64,000 bases of DNA from Nemopilema nomurai (lineage: Eukaryota; Cnidaria; Scyphozoa; Rhizostomeae; Rhizostomatidae), in the NCBI GenBank assembly GCA_003864495.1, contig ML133383.1:2811560-2875559 (forward strand), read 5' to 3'. The notes beneath the pieces are model-generated. The model worked only from the letters and a program-made list of their open reading frames with translations, ran no database searches and was not told the origin of the DNA. The position numbers and the translations under genes are program-made. Below are positions 45,919 to 60,300 of this stretch, piece by piece (the stretch's first letter is position 1; every line of letters begins with the position of its first letter).

Positions 45919-48030
45919 TATCAAAGTGATTTCCGTCAAACTCACCAAAATCATTTTATGTTTAGTTCATACTGCTATGGCCTACTATGGAAAGGTAATC
46001 AGCTGAAGGGAAATTTAACCAGGATCGCCTTCCTTCCAAATTACCCTGACAACCTATGAACTTCATTTCCTACGGATCTATGAAGTTTTCCTTGACTTCA
46101 AAACTCAACTAGTCGTCGCACTATTCTATTCCATACAACTTGTGCGTAGCTACCATCCTCTCAATTGATAATTTTTTCAAGAACAGTCACAACCAAACTC
46201 ACTAAGGATTTTTCCACGTGACTCGACACATTTAAAACACCTTCAAAAGCTCCTCCTTAGCACCGTCGCTTTCGCAGAAGCTTATTACTCGAAACAGCTT
46301 ACAATTCAAGTTTCTTTACACTCGATTGTTTGTTTTCGGATAAATTAACTTTCTTATTCAAACAATTGAATCTATCCATGTAATTATTTGAGTTTTAATC
46401 AGGAGTTGCAAAAAGTTATGTAGCCTTCAAAATAATCTGCACTTTGTTTTCGATGTGTTTTTGTTGAGCCCATTCAACTTTGACAAGAGCATTTATTTCC
46501 AAAGAATGATAGAAAGCTAGAGCTGTTTACTTCATGCCCTTGTATCAACAACCGGTCTATCACTACTGAAAACACTGAGAATGCTTTTTCACAGAAAATG
46601 AAACTTTGGCTAGGATCCTTTTGTGGTATCTTAGACTTCAAATGCCCGTTTACACTTTTCCAGGTTTATAATTAATAATCATGTTTGCTATGCTACTATG
46701 ACTTTTCTAGAAGTAGGAGGTATAAAACCTTTCAATCTTACAAAAATCCTTGTATAAGAACCTATTTCATGGTTTCCTATCTACATTACTGTAAACAAAA
46801 TCGTCTTTGCAGAAAACAAGAAAAAATCAAGTGAAATAACTTCCATTTTCAAAAGAATAGAAATGTCGTCACAGCAAAGGTACAAATGGAGAAGGTGAAA
46901 TCTGGTTGGCTTCGGGTATGCTATTAACAAAATTCAGCAGAAACTCTATGCTTATGTGTATACATCTATTGAACATACATGAAATGCCATTTGGAACAAA
47001 CAAGCCAATAGTCGTTTTGGCAACTACAACAGAAACTCGTGGATCTATAACTGAAACGTCGATAACAAGAGAAACTGGGTATAAGAAAATGAGGGAGAAA
47101 TGACGTAAATTTAATGAAAAGCAAATGTTTGCTAATCAAAACATGAGCTAAAGGGCGATTTAAAAATGAAAGAACACTGTTGTGAAGATTCGACAAATCG
47201 ACAAAACAGACCCTTGATCAATGAATCAGTGTAGGCAATTACGCTTTCCTTCAGAGTAAGAACAGAGCCTGCAACGTTTTTTAAGAAACCTAATTTCCAA
47301 AAGCACACAATAATAGCCATGTTTTAACATTGCTCCATTAAAACGATTAAGTTAAATCTATAGAAAACACATCCATTCGAACAGTTTTCTGTAAACTCGA
47401 GGAAACGTCTACAATCAATAGCCTCTTACAGGTCGATGTTGCTGGATCTTGTGTTTTAAGAATAGGCCTTGGCTTGGGGTAGCAACGCTTCAAGCTAAAA
47501 CTGTTATAGAGTTTACAACAAGAATTCAAATCACCTCTCGTAGATTATACTTAAAATGCCATTGAAAGCATCATATTGTATTGGCAAATTTAACTTTTCA
47601 TCTGACAATCCTCGCAATAAATAACTACAAAAGGCTGATAATGAAAATCAAAATAAATTGAAGGTGATACGCAGATGGCATAAGGCTTATGGACTGCTAG
47701 AAAGAATCAACATGATTGTCAAATGTTTACTTTTTAAAGCCAATTTCAACGCTCTGCCTATGTATATTGATTTTTTCCGCACGTTTCACAAATTTGAGAA
47801 AATAAAAACTGAGTTCCTATACCCTTCAATATAATAATATCACAATCAATGCTATCCCATCCTAATTTTGAGCATCTGATACAACTCTGCATTCGCATCC
47901 ATTTGGTAGCAGTTACGAGTAAGCCTTAGCATTGCAAGATGCCAGCAGACAGATACCACCATAAAGCAAACAAGCTGAAACTGACTTTGACATAACAGCA
48001 ATAATATCCCATTCACTGAAGGCAGTTAAC
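45919..48030. other. intergenic, no supported gene
   Basis: AT-rich with no sustained coding signal on either strand. It separates the convergent 3' ends of the receptor (+) and ZW10 (-). Confidence 0.45.
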
Positions 48031-48039
48031 TGAAGATAC

Positions 48040-48045
48040 TTTATT
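48040..48045 (-). terminator. candidate ZW10 polyadenylation signal (AATAAA)
   Basis: On the minus strand AATAAA lies about 275 bases beyond the ZW10 stop codon, next to a (TA)n run at 48044-48059. It is the nearest perfect hexamer I saw on that side; actual use is unproven. Confidence 0.4.
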
Positions 48046-48318
48046 ATATATATATATATCTACTTGGAAGTACATTGAGTCATGTTGTCCATCAGTTGGT
48101 CTTAAAGTTATCCATAAGGGCTAAGTTTTAATATGAAATGCATTCTCATGTCGCATTTGCTACCCTCGTTTTAATCTTGGGATAAAACTGGCACATGAAG
48201 CAGAAAATGATTCTGGACATTTATAAGCTTTTGTTTGAGTACAATGTAGAAAACTATCGTAAAAATCTACCTTTAACCTGATACTGTACGTAATTACTAT
48301 TTAACTGTGTATTGCTCC

Positions 48319-51300
48319 TTAACTTTGTTTAATTTTTGTGAGAGCTTGAGCCCTTATGTCAGTGTTTTGAAATAATGCTTTTATCAAATTCCTTACATCT
48401 GAGACGTCGAAGCATTGAGCCAAAGGACCCTGTGAGAGACAAGAAATATTTAAAGATCTTCGTGCAACGTTGACATAAGTTTCTATAGAAGATTTGCAGT
48501 TTATCAAATGCACATAATAGTTGGAGGAAAATGGAAGAAAGGAAAACGAGAACGGGGGGATTAAGGAGGAAAATGAAGAAGTGGAGGAAGAAAATGACGG
48601 AGAATAGGGGAAAGGACAAAAAGAAAAAGATGGAGAAGAAGAATGTGAGAAAAAGAAAATACAAACAGATGGAAAGGGAAAATAACTAAGGACGAGAAGA
48701 AGAATCGGAAATGGAATTAAGACAAAGAGAGTAGGGGAAAGGAGAAAAAGATAACGATGGAGAAGAATGTGAGAAAAAGAAAATACAAACAGATGGAAAG
48801 GGAAAATAACTAAGGACGAGAAGAAGAATCGGAAATGGAATTAAGACAAAGAGAGTAGGGGAAAGGAGAAAAAGATAACGATGGAGAAGAATGTGAGAAA
48901 AAGAAAATACAAACAGATGGAAAGAGAAAATAACTAAGGACGAGAAGAAGAATCGGAAATGGAATTAAGACAAATAGAATAGGGGAAAGGAGAAAAAGAT
49001 AACGATGGAGAAGAATGTGAGAAAAAGAAAAAAAGATGGAAAAGGAAAAAAAGCAAAGGATAATAAGAAGGAAGATATAGTGATGAAGAAGTAGGAGAGA
49101 TAGAATGGGAAACAGTAGTAGAAAACAAGACAATCAACCAAGTCATAAATGGGTATATAATCGCTAGAAACAGGAACTTCGTAGTCTAAGCATGGGATTC
49201 GAAGCCTTAGGCTTGTGTTTTGAGAGCAGTGCGTTGGAAAGTACATTTGGCCAGCATCAACCATTCCAACATTGAACTGTTTATAAGTAGTACTGAATAC
49301 CATTTGCTCGAAACCAAAGCCCCGCCAGGTTTTAACGGGGAAAAGGGGCACGCATCAGAAACAGCAAGAGGACTGTTGATGATAAAGAAGAGGTTGGGGT
49401 ACTGTCTGTACTTTGTACCTACCTTTCCGTCTGCCCAGCGATCTACGATTCCCTGCAATGAGGAGTCCATCATCTCTATGAGTTCAGTAAATTTTTGCCA
49501 TGATGGAATCTTGACGATGTAGCCCTGCAGAATGTAAGAGAACAACTGTATAGCCTTTGAAGTGAAAGACATAAACATGAATAAATTGGCACAGGTGAAA
49601 GGAGAATCAGACAAAATTCAATTATCGCCTATAATAAAAAAAAACATTTATTGTGTTTGGTGCTATGGTTAAGAAATAGTTTACGTAAATGAGCCATCAA
49701 AGATTGTCCTAGTGAAAGATAAGATGCTCATTGATCCGATGAAAAACTGGAGATTTGAGCTTTCACATTTTCTAGCCCTTAACCTTTAACCTTTAACCTG
49801 CTTCTTAACTGCGTAATTAAATAAATGCGTTTGATTGGGCAGTCTCTACAATAATGAAACTTGAAAAGAAGTGTGTTTGATTTTCACCATGTCCCCAGGT
49901 GTAACTTGGTCCTTGGCTTTTAGGGCAAATATCTCAACAGATCGATCGACCAGGACTTTGAGAAGTTTGTGGAACTGAATCGCCTGCTCACTGGAAATGT
50001 CCTACAAAAGAGAAAAAATATAAGGGGTCAAGAGATGCACAAAACAGGCTTCAGGAGGTAACATAAGGCTGCTTAATTAGTGCATTATACGTGAAGTAGC
50101 AGCTTAAAAGTTGCATACGTTGAAAAGCAAGTACAGTTACAATGGTTCGGGCTCTGTTCGACAGAAGGCAAATAGTAATCTTCATCAAAAGCGCTGCATT
50201 CATTGGAAGAACAATATTTTACGCTTTAATGAAATCACATAATGATGGCTGATGAAAATGGTGGCTCCATTTTTTATAGTCTGGGACTGCTGGAAACAGT
50301 GAACTGTATTTTGACATTTTGACAAAATAGTTTAAAGAAAACATTGAATTGACACCTTGATATTTACTACGATCGCTCTAGCAAATTTTCTCAGATTCTA
50401 CATAAAAACAACTAAAATACAGGTTATTTACAAAGCGTGCACTAACAGTGCATTGAAGATTCATTCTAGACACACCCGTAAGAGTTGAATTTTCTATTCG
50501 TACCTCTAGCTGCATGATTTGTGAGATGATGGTATCAAGCACAGTATGAAACAGCAGTTCAACACTGACGTCATAAACATGTTTGGGCAAAACATCTTTC
50601 CACACTCTACTGAGACGAACCAGCTGGTTGATGATCTGCAAAAAGACAAAAGACGCTGAACATGAGGACAAAAGACGCTGAACATGAGGACAAAACTACA
50701 CGCAAAGCGTCGTGTAAGTACATGGAAGGAGCCTTGCATCAACCACGAGTTAAGCATAAGAGACTAGCAATCGCCGAACCTCCTTGTGTATTCATCTCAA
50801 ATCACCAGTCCACCCTGTGCACCCATCTCTATTATAAGGCTGCCAAAGTGCGTCTGATAACATGACTTGCCCCTCGTATTACAATAACATTGCTACAACG
50901 TTGGTATTCTTGAAGCATTGCTGTGGAGATCTGCGAGAAGATGCCTTATTGCATTACCTGGTCGAATGCTTTCTGTGTAGCAAAGGCATCATCATCTTTA
51001 TCCAACGACCTAAATCCATCGCAAACTGCTATGATATCCAATAATTGCAGCTTCTGTTTTTTCTAAAGCAAGAAGAATGATAGTAACATAAAAACACTGT
51101 CGACACATAAAAATTAGCTTTACATAAACAAGCTTATGATGTATGGTAAATACCTTACAAAACTATGAGACAGTTTACAAATCATAGAATTGAAAATTTT
51201 CTATGTGCCGTTTTAAATAAACAGAAAAGGTGATTGTTGGCTCTGCCATTGGCACAAATATTTTCGGAAAAATATTACCTAAGAATTCTTGCATAAAGTA

Positions 51301-54300
51301 AATGAAATCCAAAGTAAGTAATAACTATCAGAACCTAACACTAGTACTGTTTCTTTGAAAGCTCGAAGCAGCATTAACTGGTGTCAAAAAAACGTGAAGA
51401 CCTTCTTAATCATTCAAAGTCTCATTCGGTCGAGTCTCTAAAGCCCCGTTGATTGATAATTTTTGGCTTAAATTGAGAAGGACCTATCCTTCGTGGGAAT
51501 TAGGCTTGCCTCAATTAAAACTATAGATAGATAAACCAATAGGGTACGTGCCTACGTCATCTGTTGAATATTAGCTAACTGGTTTTTTTAAAGACCAGAA
51601 AGAAATTGCAGAAAATCCGCGAGATCATATGATTGTATGACAGAAAAACACATTAGGAAAATCAGAGCTAAGAAGGATTTCTAGGCTATACTTCTAGGCT
51701 TATATTTGACGACTATTTATGGTACAGATAACATTTAGTGTAAAGGCTGTATTAATGTTTCGAAAGATTGTTGCACAATTCAAGAATTTTTTAAAAAAAC
51801 ATAAAACATAAAAAATAAAACAGTGAACAGGTAATAAATGCACCTGCAAATTGTGTAGTTTTATACATGATTATTTCATAGGGTTTTTAAATTATTATTT
51901 TTTTCTTCTGTTCTTGTTCATTGTAAATAATAATATTTTTTTGTAGCTATAGTTTGCTTTAACCAGCTGTTATTTTAGCCATCTAAATTAGAAAGCCAAC
52001 TTTAAATGAAAATTAATGATAATAATATGCTAAAGCGGATAAATACATGTCGACATCTTCCATTTAATTTTAATCTCTCACCTTTATTATTTCTCAAATT
52101 TTACTCACCAGATTGTCCAGAAAGCACTTTTGTCCACATTTTCTAAGCACCGGAACCAGATCGATGAATGTTGCTGCTCCTTGGTTCAAAACATCGGGGA
52201 GAGTTTGTTTGAACTGATGTCCCAGCGTGATGCAATGATGAGCCAGGAACATCGAATTGTTGTAATGAAGGGCGGCAAGTTGCGGCAGTTCTAGGCTCTC
52301 TCGGTGGTACGTTGGCACAACGTCGCAAAACAGCTCAAACATATTTCGAACACAGTAGAACAGCTGTATAGCCCTAGGAAGAAAACAATCCTAGATTGAC
52401 TGATAACAGGTAATCAAAGCAAAAAAATAGAAGTATTGAAAACGGCACTTGTTTGCGTCCGCTGTACATTCGTGTGTATTACTGTGTGTGAATTCAATGC
52501 TACTTGTTTAAGTGAAAGAAGAAAAATATATTTAGCTTTTTAAACAGAAGACTGATAATGCTGTTAAATGCCGAATTGGTGGGGGTAAAGATCAAAGAAA
52601 GTGTCCAGAGGAAAGACCTGTATTTGATCATGACATTGTATAACAATAAAATACTTCGATTCAGAGTTGTTTATATACCCAAACAAAGCTTATACTATAA
52701 CAAAGAACACACTGAGATATCTATGGGAAAATTCGATATGATTATCACCAAATATGATTTTGATCTGATAGGTTGTACTTGGCCAGTCGTGCGAAAATTG
52801 TTATGGGAAATTCGACATAGAGCATGTTAAAACAAAATCCATTTGTAGTAATTCAAGAAGGTTTAGTGTTAGATTCGATTCAGTTTTCTAGAGACTCAAG
52901 AAAGATAGAAAAAGATGCTTGTAATTAGTTTGGTGAAAGAAGTTTTTAACTGATGGCAGCTACAGTTTTTATCCTTTAATGAATCAAAAGTTGCACATCA
53001 AATCTGCTTGGGGGCGATTAGCAAGTCTCACATAGCTATCATATTCAAATAATAGCCATTAAATAATAAATGTTTACGTTTTTACCTAGTGCAGGACATT
53101 TACAAATTTCTATAAATCCATCTCATATCGAAGAGAATCCCTTTGCAAACAAGCTACCATTAAAACGCACCTAAAACAGGATACAAAGAATCAACAAAAA
53201 ACTCCCAAACTCACACTTGAGGCGTGGCCATCGATGCCTCGATTAGAGTTTTGTAAACGAGGTCCCGGAGCTTCTGAGTCGACTCGCTGATACGGCACTC
53301 AGGAAATTTAAAAATCTTCGTGGCAAAACTTCCCTCTGGAATATCTTTGAGGCCAGCAAGCTAACAAAATTGAATCGAATTTTCAATCACAAATGCATTC
53401 AGAAGACACAATAAAGTGTTTATATTTCGTAAACATCAAACTTTTTTCTCCTCCATTTCCTCTGGCTATAAAAACTTACTACTTAAGCATTTTTTAAGAG
53501 TAAAGAGTGGCCTTTTGCAATAATTTCTTCGTCACAAAACATTTTCTGTCCAGAAAGCGTGTTCGAGCATTTCATCAACGTGTTCAAGCTACTTCAGTGA
53601 AGCTGAAAACTTCTCGAACCCCATCCGTTATGCAAATTAGCCATGTGAATTCTGAAATTAATTTTCACTCTAACCTGTACAATGCCTTTGCTCAGTAAGT
53701 GTGTAAAGAGAAACAGAAAAGGTTGATGACGTCACTAAAGCTGTAACGAAAGACACATAGTAGGAGTGACCCAACAAGACTCAGATTGTGGCTGTGACTA
53801 TATAGGACTTTGGTCACAGACTGTTGGCCCATTGGAGTGTCTTGCTTAAGGCTCACCAAAAGACTCGTCTCCTTTGTGAACTTTTTCTCCTTCTCGTCAA
53901 CATTCACGACGATCCGAGCTCTGTCTTCGTCCTCCTCCACCTTAACCATGCTGTGGATTTCTGACGTCATCAGACTACGAGCCTTCTCTAGCAAATCCTG
54001 GATCTGCAAATGACAAAACAAACTGTTGAAGAAAGGGACTGGAATGTGAAAGGATTTGGACTTCGTGTTGTAAATGAGAAAGGACAGGTTAATCATATTG
54101 GACGTCCATATCACTAAACTAGTCAACCATACATTCCTAGAAGTTATTATTCATATGATAGAAGTTAGATAACCAAAAAATTAATCCCTCAATAGGTCGT
54201 TCTGTCAATTCAATCCCGCAAGAATAATCAATAGATGATTTAAAGAGCGAAAACATTCAAGTCGTAAGCTGTAAGAGAAGTTTGCACTGTTTGTCTGACG

Positions 54301-57300
54301 AAATCTATAACTATATACTTCAAGTTGACACGTTAAAAAAACCCCAAACATTCTGCAATGGGGAAAATATCACGATTAGTGAAAATATAAAAAGACAGAA
54401 TATGTAGGCAATAAAAAGGAGATCAAATTGCTATAATCCATACAACTGCATAGCCAGTTGCACTTGAAATAGTTGGAACATAAATGCACGAGAAGTAGTA
54501 GGAGAGAAATCGAGGAAGAAGAGTGACGATGACTGAATATTGGTAACTTGCCTTCTTGTTAGCAAAGTGGATGTTGATGCCCTTGACGTAGGTACTCAAG
54601 TCTATGTCTCCTTCATCAAGAAACCCTGAAAACCACATCAAATCTCATAAAAACTTCGTTTCTCTAAAATATGTGCTTAAACTAAGAGCCTAAAAATGAC
54701 ACCGTATATGGAAAGCATCACTAAAATTGGGGCTTTTTCTTGCTTTGTCGAACATGAAGCTTTAATTCTACCAACTTAAGAAGTCACAAAGTTGATAGCT
54801 TAAAGCAAAATCTATATTCAAATATGTATAATTATAGTAAATAAGTAAAATAATTAAGGACTATTGCTGCCTGCGTCTTTAATAAAGCACTCGATACCAA
54901 ACAGACAGAGCAGTACATGATTGTGGTATATAAAAAGGGCTGATTCTGCGCTGATTCTGAGCTGATTCTCCCAGTTTTACGCTTGGTGCGATCATTACAC
55001 AGGTGCTAATCTCCTACTGATCACATTAATATATGATAATACAACATAAAATCTACATGGAGATCTAATTCACATCATATAGGTCTATATAAACAATCTA
55101 AACTATAGATTTTCACCTAATGAAATTAATTCTTGCTCAAAAGCATTCGTCGCTTTGACAACTAGTTCGTACTCTTTGATCTGAAAAGAAATTCGTCCAT
55201 CAAAATAAAATATCCATTGGCCTTTGGTAATTAGTTTTTTAAATGACAAAGGAGAGTTCATAAAACAGCCTCGTGTTTAGCACACAAATTGCTATGAGTT
55301 TTAGATCCATGACAAGCCATAAACAAGAGAAGCACTTGTGTTTGGGTGTTTTAAGTATTTAGGGCAGCTATACCAACTTTAGTAGCTATTTGTCTTCGAA
55401 TCCATGCCTTTAAAAACAGCTGAGTCAACTTGCTATCTCCAAAGCGATGTTAGCAAATAGGATTTAGTGTTAAGAATTTTAAATCAATCTATTTGATCTT
55501 TGTGAATAAAAAATCAATTTTAGGGGGAAAGGACCAGTAAAACGTCGTTGGTGTCTCAAATGCTATGCAGTAACTATCTAACTTCGGAGATGCATGTGGT
55601 TTATAGAAGTTATGCTGTTGCCAGCCCATATAAATATAGATCTCTATGAACTCTGAAAACCCCTGTGTAACCCTTAAGGGCTACCCGTTAGGAGCATAGA
55701 GCAGGTTTTGTTGTTATAACACTCTGATAGAGGAACATCAATAAGAGAACACACACGAAAACTGATAATTAGAGCAAAATCGGTGGCTAGTGGCCAAAAA
55801 AAGCAATGATTGCATTTGCATTTGCATTTGCAATGGATGCGTTTGCGAAATGGGGACACGTTTTTACCTGTGAGTTGTTTGACGGCACAGCATTTGACAA
55901 GCAATCTTTGACAATCAAGTCACTGAGCCCAGGCCAAATATAAAACTCTAGAATACCATGTAAAGCAGCATTAGATGATTTGCAAACTTCACGACTGAAA
56001 TATATATAGCCTATTGAATACTTCAGAGTAAAAAGCACTGAATACTTCAGAGACTTTTACAGCAGTTAAGAGATTCATAATAAGCTTGGTTTTAAGTAGG
56101 CAAAGCTGGTAATGGGAAATGTGTTCCACCCTGCAACCATCATATCATATTGATTGAAAGTTAACTGCTCCTAAAACGTGTTGTGCATCATGCACAGATC
56201 TTTGATTCATTACTAGCAAAAAAATGATAAAAACTGAAAAGTTGCAAGAAAAGAGAGTTGAAAATTGTCTCCTGTCTTCTCCTCTATTCCACTTACCACT
56301 TACCATTCCTTACCTCGAATCATTATCAAATAAAACTCAATGTACTTATTCAAAGTGCACACCTAGCATAGGTTATTTAAAAGCCTTTTGATTGCATTAA
56401 GTTAACCATACAGAACTAAACATACTTAATTTCTTCCTGTAATCGTCCTTCGTTGATTCGTGAACTGTGTTTTCCGCATTAGTTTCCGGGCTCTTTGCAT
56501 CCTCTTGAACGTCCGGAAACACGTTCCGGATCACAAACTGAATAACTATACCCAGTTTTCGAAACAAAGACACTATGAAAGAACGTAAACGATTAGCTAT
56601 AAATAAGGGTAAAAAATTTTGAGAAATTGAGAGCTTCTTTGTAAAAGTACCTAATATTGAAGCCAGTTTTAGCCCAAAAAATGTGATTTGTTTATATTGA
56701 TACCAATATAACTATTTATTAAAATAACACATGATATACTTTAGCCTTCCAAAAATTGTCTTTAATTAACTTTTTACGAATTGGTATAAATAACAGAGCG
56801 AAAGTATGTAGCCGTGTCCTTTGAGTTAAAAGAATGCTAAAAGATACGAGGAGGCAACAAATAGTGAGGAAAATCAAAATATAGAAAAGAAAATATAATA
56901 AGGCCAGTACTATCCTGTCGATTTTGCTTGTTAGCTGTTTTTAATTGGCAAAGTTTAGAATCATAAATAATGATATAAGTACAAATTACTCTCAGACAAA
57001 AAATTAACAAGTTGACCAGGCTATGTTTATGCAAATATTTTCAGAAATCACAGAGGAGAGACCTTGAAACATCTTTTACAGTCTTCTTTAATTTATAAAC
57101 AGCTGACGACTTCTCTAATAAACGCCAGTCATAAAATGTTTTATCAAATTTCGCGTCAGTTGTAGCTTTACGGGCTTAAAAACTTACTGGGATCAGTTCT
57201 TTTGCCTTTAGATTTGGTATCTTCTCTCGCAATTTTCAACTACGAAAAAGCAAAATGAAGCCTAGCAAATTAAAAATTTAAATATTATCTAGAGTACTGA

Positions 57301-60300
57301 ATCTGATTACAATTATGACAACATTGATGACTATCATATGACAATTGCCTATGTAAATTTCTGTGAGAACAAAAGACAAGGGCTTCCTTGTTCTGTATTT
57401 GCAAAAAACATCACCGATTATTACATTGTTCTAACCAAAAAGGACATTTTGAGCCAAGAAAACATCAGTTTGATATTCAAATGCGGGTAATAACGGGTGT
57501 AGATTTGTATGTATACCTTTTCTCTATAGTAAATCTGATAACTCAAATTAAGGGTAAAACAAAAAAAAGAAGGGTAGCTACTTTAATATTTCAGAAAGAG
57601 TTTCATAAGCCATATTTATTTCTTGATCTTCAGGATTATCTTTAGGATTTAATCGCTTTAATCTTTAGAATTATCTTTAGGTGTATATCATAACTATCTT
57701 ACCACTCTAACTATTAATAAGTCCCATACTAGGATAAAATTCATTAAACGCACTGATTACTTCTTGATTTTCTTCAACACTGAAAAATCTCAAATTCGCT
57801 TGGAACTCGTTGAAAAAAGCAGTAGAGATCCCCTTTTAAAGCAAAGAAATGAATACTTGAATGGCGAAGTTATATACACCACACCCACCTTATCATTCTC
57901 TACAACCGGCTTTATGCTGAAACACAAAAATGAAAGTAAGGAAACATGAAGTAAGGATAATGCAAATATCCTGAACATAAGTGTGTCATAGAACACGTGG
58001 ACAAAAATAAAAATTTAAGGCTTGAAAAACCTGTCCTTCTTCCTTAAGAGTCATGAGATTTTGACCTTAAAAGTTACACATTAAGCTTTGGCTACATTAT
58101 GATGCACTAGTTGCCAAAAGTGAAAGATTCTCTCGTCAAAGGCGAGACGTTATATAAAAAAACGATACATTTATTTTAAGGTCTTGGGGCTATATCTTTA
58201 ATAAATAAAAAAGAGAACAAAACCAACTTGGGAAATTTCGCGAACGGCTTCAGCAAGTAGTTCAGCATTCTCTTAGCTAGAAAAAAATGAAATATATTGA
58301 GAGTCAGAATTGGGTCTTGAAATTATGAAAAATCTATGATACATGATACGCTCTTTTTTTTAATGGCGAGTTTGCAGATTAGTGAAACAGACCAGATCAA
58401 CAAACCTGATGAAGGATGAAAGGCTTGGTCGCACATCACAAAAAAAAGAAAACGAGAAAACATGAAGGATGCATATAACTCAGGGTCAGCAAAAGAAGGC
58501 CAGTGCTTTTGAGAAAAAAATATGGATACTATGACACTAGTGAAATATTTTACTTCAATATCCTTATATCAATATCAGAATCACCCAATGCTTTAAACAA
58601 TGAATTTTAGATTTACATTATGTTTAACAAATTTGATCAACAAAAAGTTTTTCCACTCAATGGGAAATTGACCGTTGATTTAAAGGGCGTCGCATGCAAG
58701 CCTTAAGTGGCCCACGAAAAAATTACTCCAAAAGCAGGTAAAAAGATTTTTCAGTTTTTATCATTTTCTCTGTAATAACCCCCGTTCTTATTGACGTACC
58801 GAAACTCTTTAATCTTGCATCAAAGATACCAACAGAGTCCATGGCCTCGAAGAGTGACGTCACCGAGGCGACTCCATGAGTTTTGGCATCTAGAAAAAAA
58901 AGACGAAAGCTGTCAATTGAGTTATAAAATGGACCTTATGGCCATATGGACAATGGATCACAAATAAACCCATTCATCGATGATATAATCAGCTCGAGTT
59001 TTTGGGCATCTACATGTAAATACTATGTGATTGTATCACGAAGTCTACCCATAAATGACCTTGTATAGCTTTTAGCCTTAATAATGCACATAATATGCAT
59101 GTTAACAATTAAAAACTGGAAATATGATACCCTTGTAAATAACTAATATATCAGTCGATGAATCAGAAAATAAAATATTTCTTGCAGCGTCATAAGACGT
59201 GTTTGTCAATTTTGAAGTATGTGTACAGCTGGAAAATTGACGTTGTTTATGGTTGAGATGAGTTGCAGCAAGCCAATCAAAAGATGCAAGAGTTACCGGT
59301 CACCCTTATACTCTCATAAAACCAATTACACCATAAAGCCTCTCTTAGAAGGATGCCTTCTTTCTACTTGATCTATGGAGGATAGCAGTTTGCGTCTGCT
59401 GCAGGGCTTTGAAGGCAGTTTCGAATACCACGAGGGGTAATGATTCGGCATGCTATAGAATACCTGCGGCCCGAACTCTAAGGGACGTTCTCAAGTGGCC
59501 TTCCACGTTGTCCCAGGAGACCGAGTCGACCGTGTTCCAGTCAATTAGCTGCGACCAGTCGGATTCAAGAATGGACACCAACAATGCTTTCTTTCCCCTG
59601 TATTCTTCCTGCAAGGGCAAAGTGTGCAAAGATACATTGACATGTCAATATTAACATCAGTAAGAAAGTTAATGACGTCACCATTAGCCATTAACGCTTA
59701 ACGTGCCAACCATTATACCAGGTGTATTTCAAGGACCGGAAACCGGAAAATTAAGCACGGGATTCGAAAGCATCCGGGTTGAGAATCAGGACCACTGTTA
59801 AAATTGCTAAAAGCTTTGAAGTACGGCATAAATGCAAGAGCGTGTCGCCATGTCACCAAAGTTGCTTATGTAGGGCTAAAAAGCAGTCAAGGCTCCGGAA
59901 TAAAGATGGCAACGACTAAGGAGAAGATTTCGATTGAAAAAGCCAACTCTTCAAGCTTGTCATTCATAGTCATTTGAGGAGGAGGGAAAGGAACAGTTCA
60001 TCAGCCGACTTAGTGTTTTTGAACCAAAATGTTTCTTATACATGTCAACTTTTATAATTGAGGAATTTTTTGAGGTTTTGCAAATAAAAAGTGTGTCTAT
60101 ATTCCTTCATTCGTATATCAAGCTAGTCAATATGTAAAAGCCACCAAAAAAGCTCCATTCACAGGCGTCAGAACCGACTTCATATACATCAAATAAGCAT
60201 AGATTACAGGTTGCTTGTCGCAACGAGTTATTGGTGTTTAGGTAGAATCATTACCCGAAATCAATCCAAGGCTGTAGTGGGCTTAACTACATCACACTGG

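Noticed and set aside
49783..49803. Interstitial telomere-like sequence (ccttaacctttaacc)
   Set aside because: Only two or three imperfect heptamers (aaccttt), not the animal ttaggg hexamer.
52558..52830. 90-codon plus-strand frame inside a ZW10 intron
   Set aside because: Antisense and intronic, with no recognisable domain and no promoter.
57700..57885. Extra ZW10 exon between 57889 and 57239
   Set aside because: An open minus-strand stretch exists, but joining exon 9 directly to exon 10 keeps phase and matches family spacing.
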